From Saprospirales bacterium (GTDB lineage Bacteria > Bacteroidota > Bacteroidia > Chitinophagales > Saprospiraceae): a DNA stretch of 9,113 nt. Of this stretch, positions 1 through 6,562 are shown piece after piece (position 1 is the stretch's first letter; each line of letters begins with the position of its first letter). The notes under the pieces were generated by a model. The model had not been told where the DNA came from and did not search any database. It saw only the letters and a list, made by a program, of their open reading frames with translations. Position numbers and translations under genes: made by a program. Location of the stretch: contig PWJP01000209.1 in assembly GCA_003559985.1 (NCBI GenBank), forward strand, positions 1 to 9,113, read 5' to 3'.

Positions 1-1
1 A

Positions 2-637
2 GTGGTTGGCCGCAATCTTTACGTTGAAGGCAATACATCTGTGCACAGTGGTGCCGGAATTTCAATTTCCGAATCTGAGGTGGACCTGGCGAATACGGTA
101 GTATCCGCAAACTACTCCGAGTTCCAGGGGGGAGGATTATATCTAGATGGACAGTCGGAAGTTTCGCTCGTAAATTCCACATTTTCCGGAAATGTATCAG
201 ACAATGAAGGGGGTGCAATTTACTCCCAACAAGGCATATTGTCAATATTCAACTCCATAATTTGGAATAATTCAGCTGATTCTGATTCCGAAAGCCTCTC
301 GGCCTCTGTTTCTGATCTGGGAACCGGACTTTCAATCTCTCACAGCATTATTTCCGGCTCAGGTGGAAGTGGCCCTAACTGGAATCCTCCAGTCGGCTCA
401 GATGAGGGAGGAAATTTAGATATTGATCCGCTTTTTGTTGAGGATGTTGATTTCAATGCCTTCCCCTCCCCCTCGGGAGATTTGAATCTCACCTCCTGTT
501 CTCCCGCCCTGGACCGCGGCCTGAATGCTGCTGTAGAAAATCTGGTTTCTGAAGATCTAAGCGGAGACCCACGCCTATTCAATTCCACGGACAAAGACTC
601 AGCGGTGGTGGATATGGGTGCATACGAATTCCAGGGA
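2..637 (+). other. C-terminal part of a right-handed parallel beta-helix domain
   Basis: Residues 1-212 of the giant protein show short beta-helix rungs of the form 'N..vs.N....GGGlyl....v.l.nStfsgN....GGAIYs', for example GGGLYLDG, LVNSTFSGNVS, EGGAIYS and FNSIIWNN. They end in the closing signature seen in choice-of-anchor-Q/polymorphic-outer-membrane-like proteins: a late SC-SPALDRG motif (Cys166), then DLSGDPRLF and VDMGAYEFQG (203-212). Rungs are already running at position 2, so more must lie upstream. In this family the helix acts as a surface stalk or ligand- or polysaccharide-binding platform. No catalytic residues of a polysaccharide lyase can be identified in the visible part. Confidence 0.8.
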
Positions 638-3600
638 CCGGCCGAATTTCCCGACTTAAATTGCGATGATTTTGCGGTTTTCCTGGATGAAGATGGTGAA
701 AAGGAGTTGACTGATGACCAATTGGTCCCGGATGCGCAGAGTTGCGGAACTCTGGGAATTGATTGGACTGGATTGGTCAATCTTCATTTTGATTGCACAA
801 ATACCGGAACTTACACAGTTTCCGTGGTCGGCACCGATATCGCGAGTCTCCGAATGGACAGTTGTCATTTCGAACTCACAGTTTCTGATACCACTACTCC
901 CACGGTGATTTGTGATGATACCACCATAGATTTGGATGCGAATGGGGTCGCTACCCTGGAATTGGGAGATTTTAATTATTTTGCTTCCGGCAACTGCGCA
1001 TTTGACACCCTTTACGTGAGCAATGGCGAGTTTAATTGTAGTGATGTGGGTACCAACATCTATGAATTTGTGGTAACCGACATCAACGACAACACCACTA
1101 TTTGCACAGCAGAGGTCGAGGTTGTTAATCCATTTTCACCAGAGGTAGATTGCCGGGATACCAGTATTGTATTGGATGATTCCGACATGGTAATGATTGG
1201 AGCCGGCGATATTGGCGAGGTAATCGAATCAAATTGTGCTATTGACTCTGTTTGGATTGACATGAATTCTTTTGGCTGTCCTGAAGTCGGCCTCAATACG
1301 GTTAGGTTTTTTGCACTTGATATTACCGGTAAAATAGATTCTTGCTCAAGTACGGTCACTGTAGTTGATGAGATCGTCACTGTGGTGCAGTGTAATAACA
1401 TCACAGTTCATCTGGATTCATTGGGTAACGCATCAATTGAGCCTGAAGAGGTGGATGACAATTCGATCTTGAGTTGTGGAATTATTGATTCTGAGCTCGA
1501 CAATTCGGATTTTACCTGTGCAGATGTTGGAGAATTCCCTGTTGTGACAATCCTTTCATTTTTGGATAGTGATGGTGTTGCAGGACAGTGTACTTCGATT
1601 GTTGAAGTGTTAGATACCATTGCCCCTTTCGCCCAGTGTGAAGATGTAACCATTGAAATTGAACCGGGCGATGCATTCGTGGTTTTGGACCCGGAAACGC
1701 TGGTCGGCAGTGCCTCATTTGATGCTTGTGGTATAGACTCCTCAGCAGTTGATAAAGACACCTTTTTCTTGCAGGATTTAGGTGAAAACACGGTTGAACT
1801 TACCATTCAGGACCCCAGTGGCAATGCTTCAACCTGCTCTGCTGAGGTTACAGTAGAGGGATGTCCGCCTTTTAGCCTTGATTGCCCGGTGCCCGATACG
1901 ATTTATGTAGGGAGCGGATGCAGCATTACCAATCTCAATTATGAATCAGCCACTTCAAACGATAGCCCCTGCCCACTGGAGTTTTCTCAAGTGCCGTTTT
2001 GGGGCCAGGTTTTAAGCCCCGGAGTTTACACGCAGATTGTTTCCGCTGAAGACCCGGCGGGTAACACGGCTTCCTGTTCTTTTGAGTTGACGATAAAAGA
2101 TACGATTCCACCAACTGTGAGTTGTCCGCAGGATGGAGTGGTCTATGTGGACGAAAATTGTACCGCTTTGCTCGAGGATTTCACCGGAGAGGCGGATGCC
2201 AGTGATAATTGTGGTATTTCAGAAACAGTCCAAATGCCGGCGGCGGGTTACTCTTTGACAGCAGATGACACAACCGAAGTCACTATAACGGTTTTTGATC
2301 AAAGTGACAACAGTGCGACTTGCTCCTTTTCCATTGTTGCAGTAGATACCATGTCTCCAACCCTACAATGCGATGAAGATCAGATCGTGAGGTATGTGGA
2401 TGGAAATTGCCAGGCGGAGGTGGGTGACCTGACATCACTGGCTACTCCTGAGGACAATTGCGTTACTTCTTTTACTACAGTCCAGGTTGTAGCTGCCGAT
2501 TCCATCATTTCAGCGGGTGACGAACTGTTGGTTACCCTTGCGGTCAGCAATGTAAACGGTTGGACGGGAAGTTGCGAGATACCGGTGGTGGCTGTCGATA
2601 CAATGCAGCCCCAACTCACTTGCCTTGTGGATTCTGACACTGTCCAGGTAGATACCGAATGCAATGGAAACCTGGAAGACTATACCGGCTATGCATTTGT
2701 TAGTGACAATTGTTTGGCCCCAGGAGATTTTGCGGTTTCACAAAGTCCCGCAGTGGGTACGAATCTGAGCCCGGGTGATGAATTCAGTGTTAATCTCGTC
2801 GCATCCGATAACGGACTATGGGAAGACAGTTGCCAAATTAACATTGTGGTGGTCGATCCATTTGACCCGGTTTTGGATTGCCAAACGGAAAACATAGTAA
2901 GAGAAGTGGGGCCCAATTGTCTGGTGGAAGTTGGGGATTTGACCTCGATAGCGATAGTTTCCGACAATTGCCAGACCGGGGATGCATTTAACATAGTGCA
3001 AAATATTCCCCAGGACTCAATGATCACAGCAGGTGGCAGTGTCAATGCAATGGTAAGTGCAAGTCACTCCACAGGTTGGTCAGCGCAGTGCTCAGTTACG
3101 GTTAGCGCGATAAATGAAAGTGTATTTTCATGGCAGGACCCACTGCCAATGGATGATACACTCAGTTGTGAGTTGGAGGCAGAGATTGTATCGCTCACGG
3201 TATCCGATTTTTGCGATACCCTTTCCGTTTATCCAACAACCGATACCACAATGGGATGTATGGGTATTGAGAGCCTTGTATTCACCTGGGAATTTGGAGA
3301 TTTGAATCACAGCCAAACCATAGTTTTTGTGGATGAAACTCCACCTGTATGGTTAACCCAGCCTCTGCCCCAAAATACAACGGTCGAATGCGATCAGATT
3401 CCTCCACCTGTAACTTTAGAAGCGGAGGACATTTGCAGCGAAGTTAATATTGATTTTGAAGAGGAGGTATTGGGTGATACGATTGCCGGCTCCTATACAC
3501 TTAGTCGAAGTTGGACGGCTGCGGATGATTGTGGAAATGAAATAACCCACCAGCAATTATTGACCGTGGTGGACCAGACCCCTCCCACAATTTCCTGTCC

Positions 3601-6529
3601 CGATACGGTTGTTATAGATGCGGACAATCATTGCAGTGTTAGCCTGCCTAATTTGAGTTCGTATGTGACTGTAGATGACAATTGCAGTCCTATTGAAAAT
3701 ATCTCGATAAATCAAATACCCTCACCGGGACTGACTGTAATTGTAGAAGAAATTACCGTTTTTGCAGTGGCAATCGATGAGGCTGGAAACAGTATAAATT
3801 GCAGCTTTACACTGGCGGTGGAAAACTTTGGTCAGGATGCTTCCATCCAATGTCCTGAACCCATTGCGGTAAATGCGCCCGAGGGAGATTGCGACAAGTT
3901 TGTAGAGTTTGAAGCAACCTTTACGGAAGGATGTGATGGGGTTGAAATTGTCAATGATTTTAACAGTGGAGCTGAGAATGCAAGCGGATTTTACCCCCTC
4001 GGAACTACTGAGGTCAGTTTCGTGCTTAGCCAAAACGGACAAGCTGCGGATAGCTGTGTTTCCTCAGTTGAAGTCCTGGATGTGGAAGTGCCGGAATTGA
4101 CCTGTCCAGATGATATGATCGTGGACACCGACCCCGATGCGTGCAATGTAACCGGATTTTTACCCGGTGAGGCTTCGGTATCTTCGACTTGTGGCAGTGT
4201 ACAGGTTAGTGTGGACAATCCATCCTCGCTCGAGATTGGATTGAATACCATTGTACACACCGCGGTGGCAGGCAACGGTCAGACTGCTCAATGCGAACAA
4301 ACCGTTGAAGTTTTGGACGTAAATCCGCCATCCATTGTATGTCCCGATGACGTCACTGTTCAAGTTGATTCCGGACAGTGTGTGGCTTCCGAGGTTGAAA
4401 CTGGAGATGCTATTGCTATTTCTCTGTGTGGTGAGGTTGATACAGAAAGCAATGCCCCGGAAATTTTCCCCGTGGGTACCACCATTGTAACTTACACCGC
4501 TGCAGCAGACAATGAATTAGAGGCTGATTGTGAGCAGGAGGTTACTATTACCTGGATGGACGCTGTTGAAATAAATTGCCCCAATGATATAACCAAAGTA
4601 CTCACGGGCGGAGATTGTGAGCTCGAGGGCCTCGATCTGGGAACTCCGGTTTTGTCCCCTCTTTGTGGTGATATTTCACTTGAAACCGATGCGCCTGGTG
4701 TATTTGAGTCGGGTATTTCCGTGGTGACTCACACTGCTACACTTCCCAATGGGACAGAATTGACCTGCGAACAGGAAGTAGAAGTGATCGACAACTATCC
4801 GATGAGTATAGATTGTCCTGAAAATCTGGTTTTCACCACAGATCCGGGGATTTGTGAAGTCTTGAATCCAGATGTGGGCGAGGCCGAGGTCTTTACCGTT
4901 TGCGAAAGTGTAGTGGTAGAAAGCGATGTTCCAACAGCTTTGCCACCCGGTACGCACACAATAACCTTTACGGCATCTACCGGCAGTGGGAATGAAGTAT
5001 CTTGTGAACAAACTGTTGAAGTTCAGGACAATGAAGCTCCCATCATCGAATGTCCCGATGATAAAGAGGTTCAAATACTCCTGGGTTCTTCTACTGCACA
5101 GGTTGATCTAAGCCCGGCAACCGCTGAGGACAACTGCGGCATCGACCAAATTTCCAACAACTGGAATTCCGGAGGTGCGGATGCGAGCGGAATTTATCCA
5201 TCGGGAGAGACCACGGTGATGTTTACCGCTTTGGATCTTAATGGTAATAGTGCTACTTGTGTCACACTTATTTCTGTGGAAATTATCGACACATCCCTCT
5301 ACAGCATTTCGGGTAATGTGAGCTCCTGGAACAATGTGGGGATGAGCGATGTAGAACTGGTACTCAGTGGTGGATTGTCAGAAAGTCATTTTACCGATGA
5401 CGTTGGAGATTATCAATTTTCGGTGCCCGGCTCTACAAATTTGATTGTTAGTCCTGATAAAGACATCAGTTGGCCAACAGGTATTTCGGTGGTCGATTTG
5501 GTGATGGCTCAACGAAATATACTGCAAATTGAAACTTTTGACAATCCGTATCAGATAATTGCAGCCGATGTAAATGGATCGGGTAGCAACACCACTCTTG
5601 ATCTGGTAATCATGCAGTCAATAATCCTGGGGATAACCAGTGCAGAACCCAATATTTCGCCCACAGTTTTCTTGCCTGCAGATTATGAATTCAATGATCC
5701 ACAAAATCCTTTAAGCGAAAACTGGCCGGAAGAGTTGGCTTATCAATCAATTTCCGGGGATAAAGAAGACCAGGATTTTGTAGCCATAAAACGAGGAGAT
5801 GTGAGTGGTACAGCATTTAGCTCCATCAGACTCGCTCCAACCAATCCATTGAAACTTATCCTGGATGCTGAAAGCAATGTAAATGAAGGAGAAGTTGAGG
5901 TGGTGGTTTCAGGGTCCGGCGAAAATTCCATTAGGGGTTATCAAATGGAATTCAACTTTGATCCCGGCTATTTGTACTTTGAAGGACTTGATATCAATGG
6001 AAGTATGGTTCCGGATATGCGTGAAGATCTCTTCTTTGTAGATCAGGAAAATGGTATAGTCAGGGCCATTTGGTACAATGCCGAATCGGTAGATTTATCA
6101 GATGAGAAACAGCTCTTCAGTCTGAGGTTCAGCAAATCTGACCCATCGATCTCCGTCAAAGATCATTTTGAGTTAATCACCTCCCCGCAAAGTTGGAAGG
6201 TATTCGCTACCGGCCCCGATCATCCAAAGATTCCTATAGAATTTGATTGGAGAAAATCAGAGGAGGGCTCCGTTCCAGGGGTTATTGATGTTTCACCCAA
6301 TCCATTCCGGAATTTGACGGTAGTTAATTTTGAGATGCCGGAGAATCAGCCGGTTAACATCAGGGTTTTTGATGCAGCAGGAGCAGTAATTTACGACAGC
6401 CGGTTTGATGCTGTTGAGGGACTGAATCGCTACGATCTCAATTTGGATGGAGAATCTAGCGGTGCGATCTATCTTCTTTTAGAAACAAGGGATTGGAACC
6501 AGGTGATCAAGTTGCTTAGGATTGATTGA
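2..6529 (+). CDS. Giant T9SS-secreted multi-HYR surface protein (5'-truncated by window edge)
   Basis: This is an open frame of 2175 codons ending in TGA at 6527-6529. The GTG at position 2 is almost certainly not the true start, because the visible N-terminus lies inside a beta-helix and has no signal peptide, so the gene continues upstream. Domain order: end of a parallel beta-helix with a choice-of-anchor-Q-like close (1-212), about 19 HYR/Ig-like modules (221-1763), a carboxypeptidase-regulatory-like sandwich (1765-1818), a dockerin-like segment (1819-1880), a cohesin-like domain (about 1950-2045) and a T9SS type A sorting domain (2094-2175). From family knowledge, such proteins cross the outer membrane by the type IX system and are anchored or released at the surface. 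HYR modules are extracellular Ig-fold units linked to adhesion. The protein is rich in Asp/Glu and poor in Lys, as expected for an extracellular protein in a saline habitat (inference). No enzymatic domain is recognisable in the visible part. The exact role, adhesin or gliding/biofilm component, is inferred. Confidence 0.93.
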   Translation: MVGRNLYVEGNTSVHSGAGISISESEVDLANTVVSANYSEFQGGGLYLDGQSEVSLVNSTFSGNVSDNEGGAIYSQQGILSIFNSIIWNNSADSDSESLSASVSDLGTGLSISHSIISGSGGSGPNWNPPVGSDEGGNLDIDPLFVEDVDFNAFPSPSGDLNLTSCSPALDRGLNAAVENLVSEDLSGDPRLFNSTDKDSAVVDMGAYEFQGPAEFPDLNCDDFAVFLDEDGEKELTDDQLVPDAQSCGTLGIDWTGLVNLHFDCTNTGTYTVSVVGTDIASLRMDSCHFELTVSDTTTPTVICDDTTIDLDANGVATLELGDFNYFASGNCAFDTLYVSNGEFNCSDVGTNIYEFVVTDINDNTTICTAEVEVVNPFSPEVDCRDTSIVLDDSDMVMIGAGDIGEVIESNCAIDSVWIDMNSFGCPEVGLNTVRFFALDITGKIDSCSSTVTVVDEIVTVVQCNNITVHLDSLGNASIEPEEVDDNSILSCGIIDSELDNSDFTCADVGEFPVVTILSFLDSDGVAGQCTSIVEVLDTIAPFAQCEDVTIEIEPGDAFVVLDPETLVGSASFDACGIDSSAVDKDTFFLQDLGENTVELTIQDPSGNASTCSAEVTVEGCPPFSLDCPVPDTIYVGSGCSITNLNYESATSNDSPCPLEFSQVPFWGQVLSPGVYTQIVSAEDPAGNTASCSFELTIKDTIPPTVSCPQDGVVYVDENCTALLEDFTGEADASDNCGISETVQMPAAGYSLTADDTTEVTITVFDQSDNSATCSFSIVAVDTMSPTLQCDEDQIVRYVDGNCQAEVGDLTSLATPEDNCVTSFTTVQVVAADSIISAGDELLVTLAVSNVNGWTGSCEIPVVAVDTMQPQLTCLVDSDTVQVDTECNGNLEDYTGYAFVSDNCLAPGDFAVSQSPAVGTNLSPGDEFSVNLVASDNGLWEDSCQINIVVVDPFDPVLDCQTENIVREVGPNCLVEVGDLTSIAIVSDNCQTGDAFNIVQNIPQDSMITAGGSVNAMVSASHSTGWSAQCSVTVSAINESVFSWQDPLPMDDTLSCELEAEIVSLTVSDFCDTLSVYPTTDTTMGCMGIESLVFTWEFGDLNHSQTIVFVDETPPVWLTQPLPQNTTVECDQIPPPVTLEAEDICSEVNIDFEEEVLGDTIAGSYTLSRSWTAADDCGNEITHQQLLTVVDQTPPTISCPDTVVIDADNHCSVSLPNLSSYVTVDDNCSPIENISINQIPSPGLTVIVEEITVFAVAIDEAGNSINCSFTLAVENFGQDASIQCPEPIAVNAPEGDCDKFVEFEATFTEGCDGVEIVNDFNSGAENASGFYPLGTTEVSFVLSQNGQAADSCVSSVEVLDVEVPELTCPDDMIVDTDPDACNVTGFLPGEASVSSTCGSVQVSVDNPSSLEIGLNTIVHTAVAGNGQTAQCEQTVEVLDVNPPSIVCPDDVTVQVDSGQCVASEVETGDAIAISLCGEVDTESNAPEIFPVGTTIVTYTAAADNELEADCEQEVTITWMDAVEINCPNDITKVLTGGDCELEGLDLGTPVLSPLCGDISLETDAPGVFESGISVVTHTATLPNGTELTCEQEVEVIDNYPMSIDCPENLVFTTDPGICEVLNPDVGEAEVFTVCESVVVESDVPTALPPGTHTITFTASTGSGNEVSCEQTVEVQDNEAPIIECPDDKEVQILLGSSTAQVDLSPATAEDNCGIDQISNNWNSGGADASGIYPSGETTVMFTALDLNGNSATCVTLISVEIIDTSLYSISGNVSSWNNVGMSDVELVLSGGLSESHFTDDVGDYQFSVPGSTNLIVSPDKDISWPTGISVVDLVMAQRNILQIETFDNPYQIIAADVNGSGSNTTLDLVIMQSIILGITSAEPNISPTVFLPADYEFNDPQNPLSENWPEELAYQSISGDKEDQDFVAIKRGDVSGTAFSSIRLAPTNPLKLILDAESNVNEGEVEVVVSGSGENSIRGYQMEFNFDPGYLYFEGLDINGSMVPDMREDLFFVDQENGIVRAIWYNAESVDLSDEKQLFSLRFSKSDPSISVKDHFELITSPQSWKVFATGPDHPKIPIEFDWRKSEEGSVPGVIDVSPNPFRNLTVVNFEMPENQPVNIRVFDAAGAVIYDSRFDAVEGLNRYDLNLDGESSGAIYLLLETRDWNQVIKLLRID
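2123..3118 (+). repeat. Apparent duplicated two-module block (ABAB) in the HYR array
   Basis: Modules 7 and 9 resemble each other more than their neighbours: LEDFTGEA.ASDNC versus LEDYTGYAFVSDNC, then PAAGYSLTADD versus PAVGTNLSPGD. Modules 8 and 10 also pair: IVRYVDGNC..EVGDLTSLA versus IVREVGPNC..EVGDLTSIA, followed by DSIISAG versus DSMITAG and GW(T/S)..C. The A-to-A distance is 498 bp and the B-to-B distance 510 bp, so the likely event is a duplication of about 0.5 kb spanning two modules, followed by divergence. The comparison was made by eye on the translation. Confidence 0.6.
4103..5050 (+). repeat. Four HYR modules in exact 237-bp (79-residue) register
   Basis: Modules starting with Cys codons at 4103, 4340, 4577 and 4814, with the next module at 5051, are each exactly 79 residues long. 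Cysteines fall at module positions 1, 14, 30 and 64 in all four, the last in a C-E-Q motif followed by an exit strand such as TVEVLD. Openings are CPDDMIV, CPDDVTV, CPNDITK and CPENLVF. Sequence between the anchors has diverged, so this is conserved spacing rather than recent copying. The two flanking modules (3851 and 5051) share a different signature, NSG-x-x-(A/N)ASG-x-YP. Confidence 0.8.
5294..5455 (+). other. Carboxypeptidase-regulatory-like / CnaB-like beta-sandwich
   Basis: Residues 1765-1818 read SLYSISGNVSSW...GMSDVELVLSGG....FTDDVGDYQFSVPG, the typical 'I-x-G-x-V ... GV-x-V-x-L-x-G ... T-D-x-x-G-x-Y-x-F' pattern of a small transthyretin-like sandwich. It follows the last HYR module directly and leads into the dockerin-like segment, an arrangement common at the C-terminal end of large Bacteroidota secreted proteins. 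Probably structural. Confidence 0.65.
5456..5641 (+). other. Dockerin type I-like calcium-binding segment
   Basis: Residues 1819-1880 contain two related halves, GISVVDLVMAQRNIL and ADVNGSGSNTTLDLVIMQSIILGI (the latter quoted in parts: ADVNGSGSN then TTLDLVIMQ). The second half fits a 12-residue dockerin EF-type loop with Asp1856, Asn1858, Ser1860, Ser1862, Thr1864 and Asp1867 at ligand positions 1, 3, 5, 7, 9 and 12. The first loop is degenerate, keeping Asp1821 and Asp1832. About 60 residues further on comes FVAIKRGDVSGTAF, a motif that usually accompanies this module in Saprospiria-type proteins. In this setting it is usually a structural part of the secreted protein rather than a cellulosome plug. 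Confidence 0.65.
5849..6136 (+). other. Cohesin-like beta-sandwich domain
   Basis: Residues about 1950-2045 start LKLILDAESNVNEGEVEV, continue with IRGYQMEFNFDPGYLYFEG (a 'G-x-Q-x-x-hydrophobic-x-x-Asp-Pro-x-hydrophobic-L' core) and end GIVRAIWYN...LFSLRFSKS. This is the usual layout of a type I cohesin-like fold: strand with 'G..V.V.V', then 'F..DP..L.F', then 'G.v...w' and 'L..l.F'. It sits between the dockerin-like segment and the sorting domain. Assigned by pattern only; another Ig-like fold is possible. Confidence 0.5.
6281..6526 (+). other. T9SS type A C-terminal sorting domain
   Basis: The last 82 residues (2094-2175) begin VIDVSPNPF, the characteristic entry motif. They continue with VNFEMPENQPVNIRVFDAAG and GLNRYDLNL...GAIYLLLET, and end in the basic strand VIKLLRID. 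This is the Por secretion-type domain that directs outer-membrane translocation by the type IX machinery and is cleaved off after export. It marks the protein as extracellular and the host as Bacteroidota. Confidence 0.93.
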
Positions 6530-6562
6530 TTTTTTTAACAAACTTCAAATAGCGATGGTGTC

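Larger units (their letters stand above)
662..5290 (+). repeat. Tandem array of about 19 HYR/Ig-like modules
   Basis: Each module opens with a Cys, often Cys-Pro, and runs 79-86 residues (two exceptions near the middle) to a V-x-V-x-D exit strand, often followed by a Pro-Pro linker. First Cys codons are at 662, 911, 1151, 1391, 1637, 1883, 2123, 2369, 2621, 2879, 3167, 3389, 3596, 3851, 4103, 4340, 4577, 4814 and 5051. Modules 1-4 carry the F-x-C / DVG signature (for example FNCSDVG, FTCADVG), while module 5 lacks that Cys. Modules 6-10 are classical HYR with xNC...DNC and a late Cys before the exit strand. Modules 11-12 are a divergent type, including SWTAADDCGNE (Trp1171, Cys1177). Modules 13-19 return to HYR. 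The regular Cys pairs suggest disulfides in an exported protein. Confidence 0.88.

Noticed and set aside
2..4. GTG at position 2 as the genuine start codon
   Set aside because: It is followed by mid-domain beta-helix sequence without a signal peptide, which a T9SS cargo requires. The frame is simply cut by the window edge.
340..1806. Minus-strand open frames of 114-146 codons opposite the beta-helix and first HYR modules
   Set aside because: Ser/Thr/Pro-rich low-complexity translations are antisense shadows of an Asp/Glu/Val-rich repeat gene. No start context or domain supports them.
4103..5050. The 237-bp periodicity as a CRISPR array or recent DNA-level tandem duplication
   Set aside because: The repeats are coding, diverged in DNA sequence and conserved mainly at Cys and strand positions, so they are protein modules rather than CRISPR or recent copies.
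6530..6562. T-run after the giant gene as a possible rho-independent terminator
   Set aside because: The seven-T stretch has no preceding GC-rich stem, so a terminator cannot be supported. No clear Bacteroidota TAnnTTTG promoter element is visible in the gap either.
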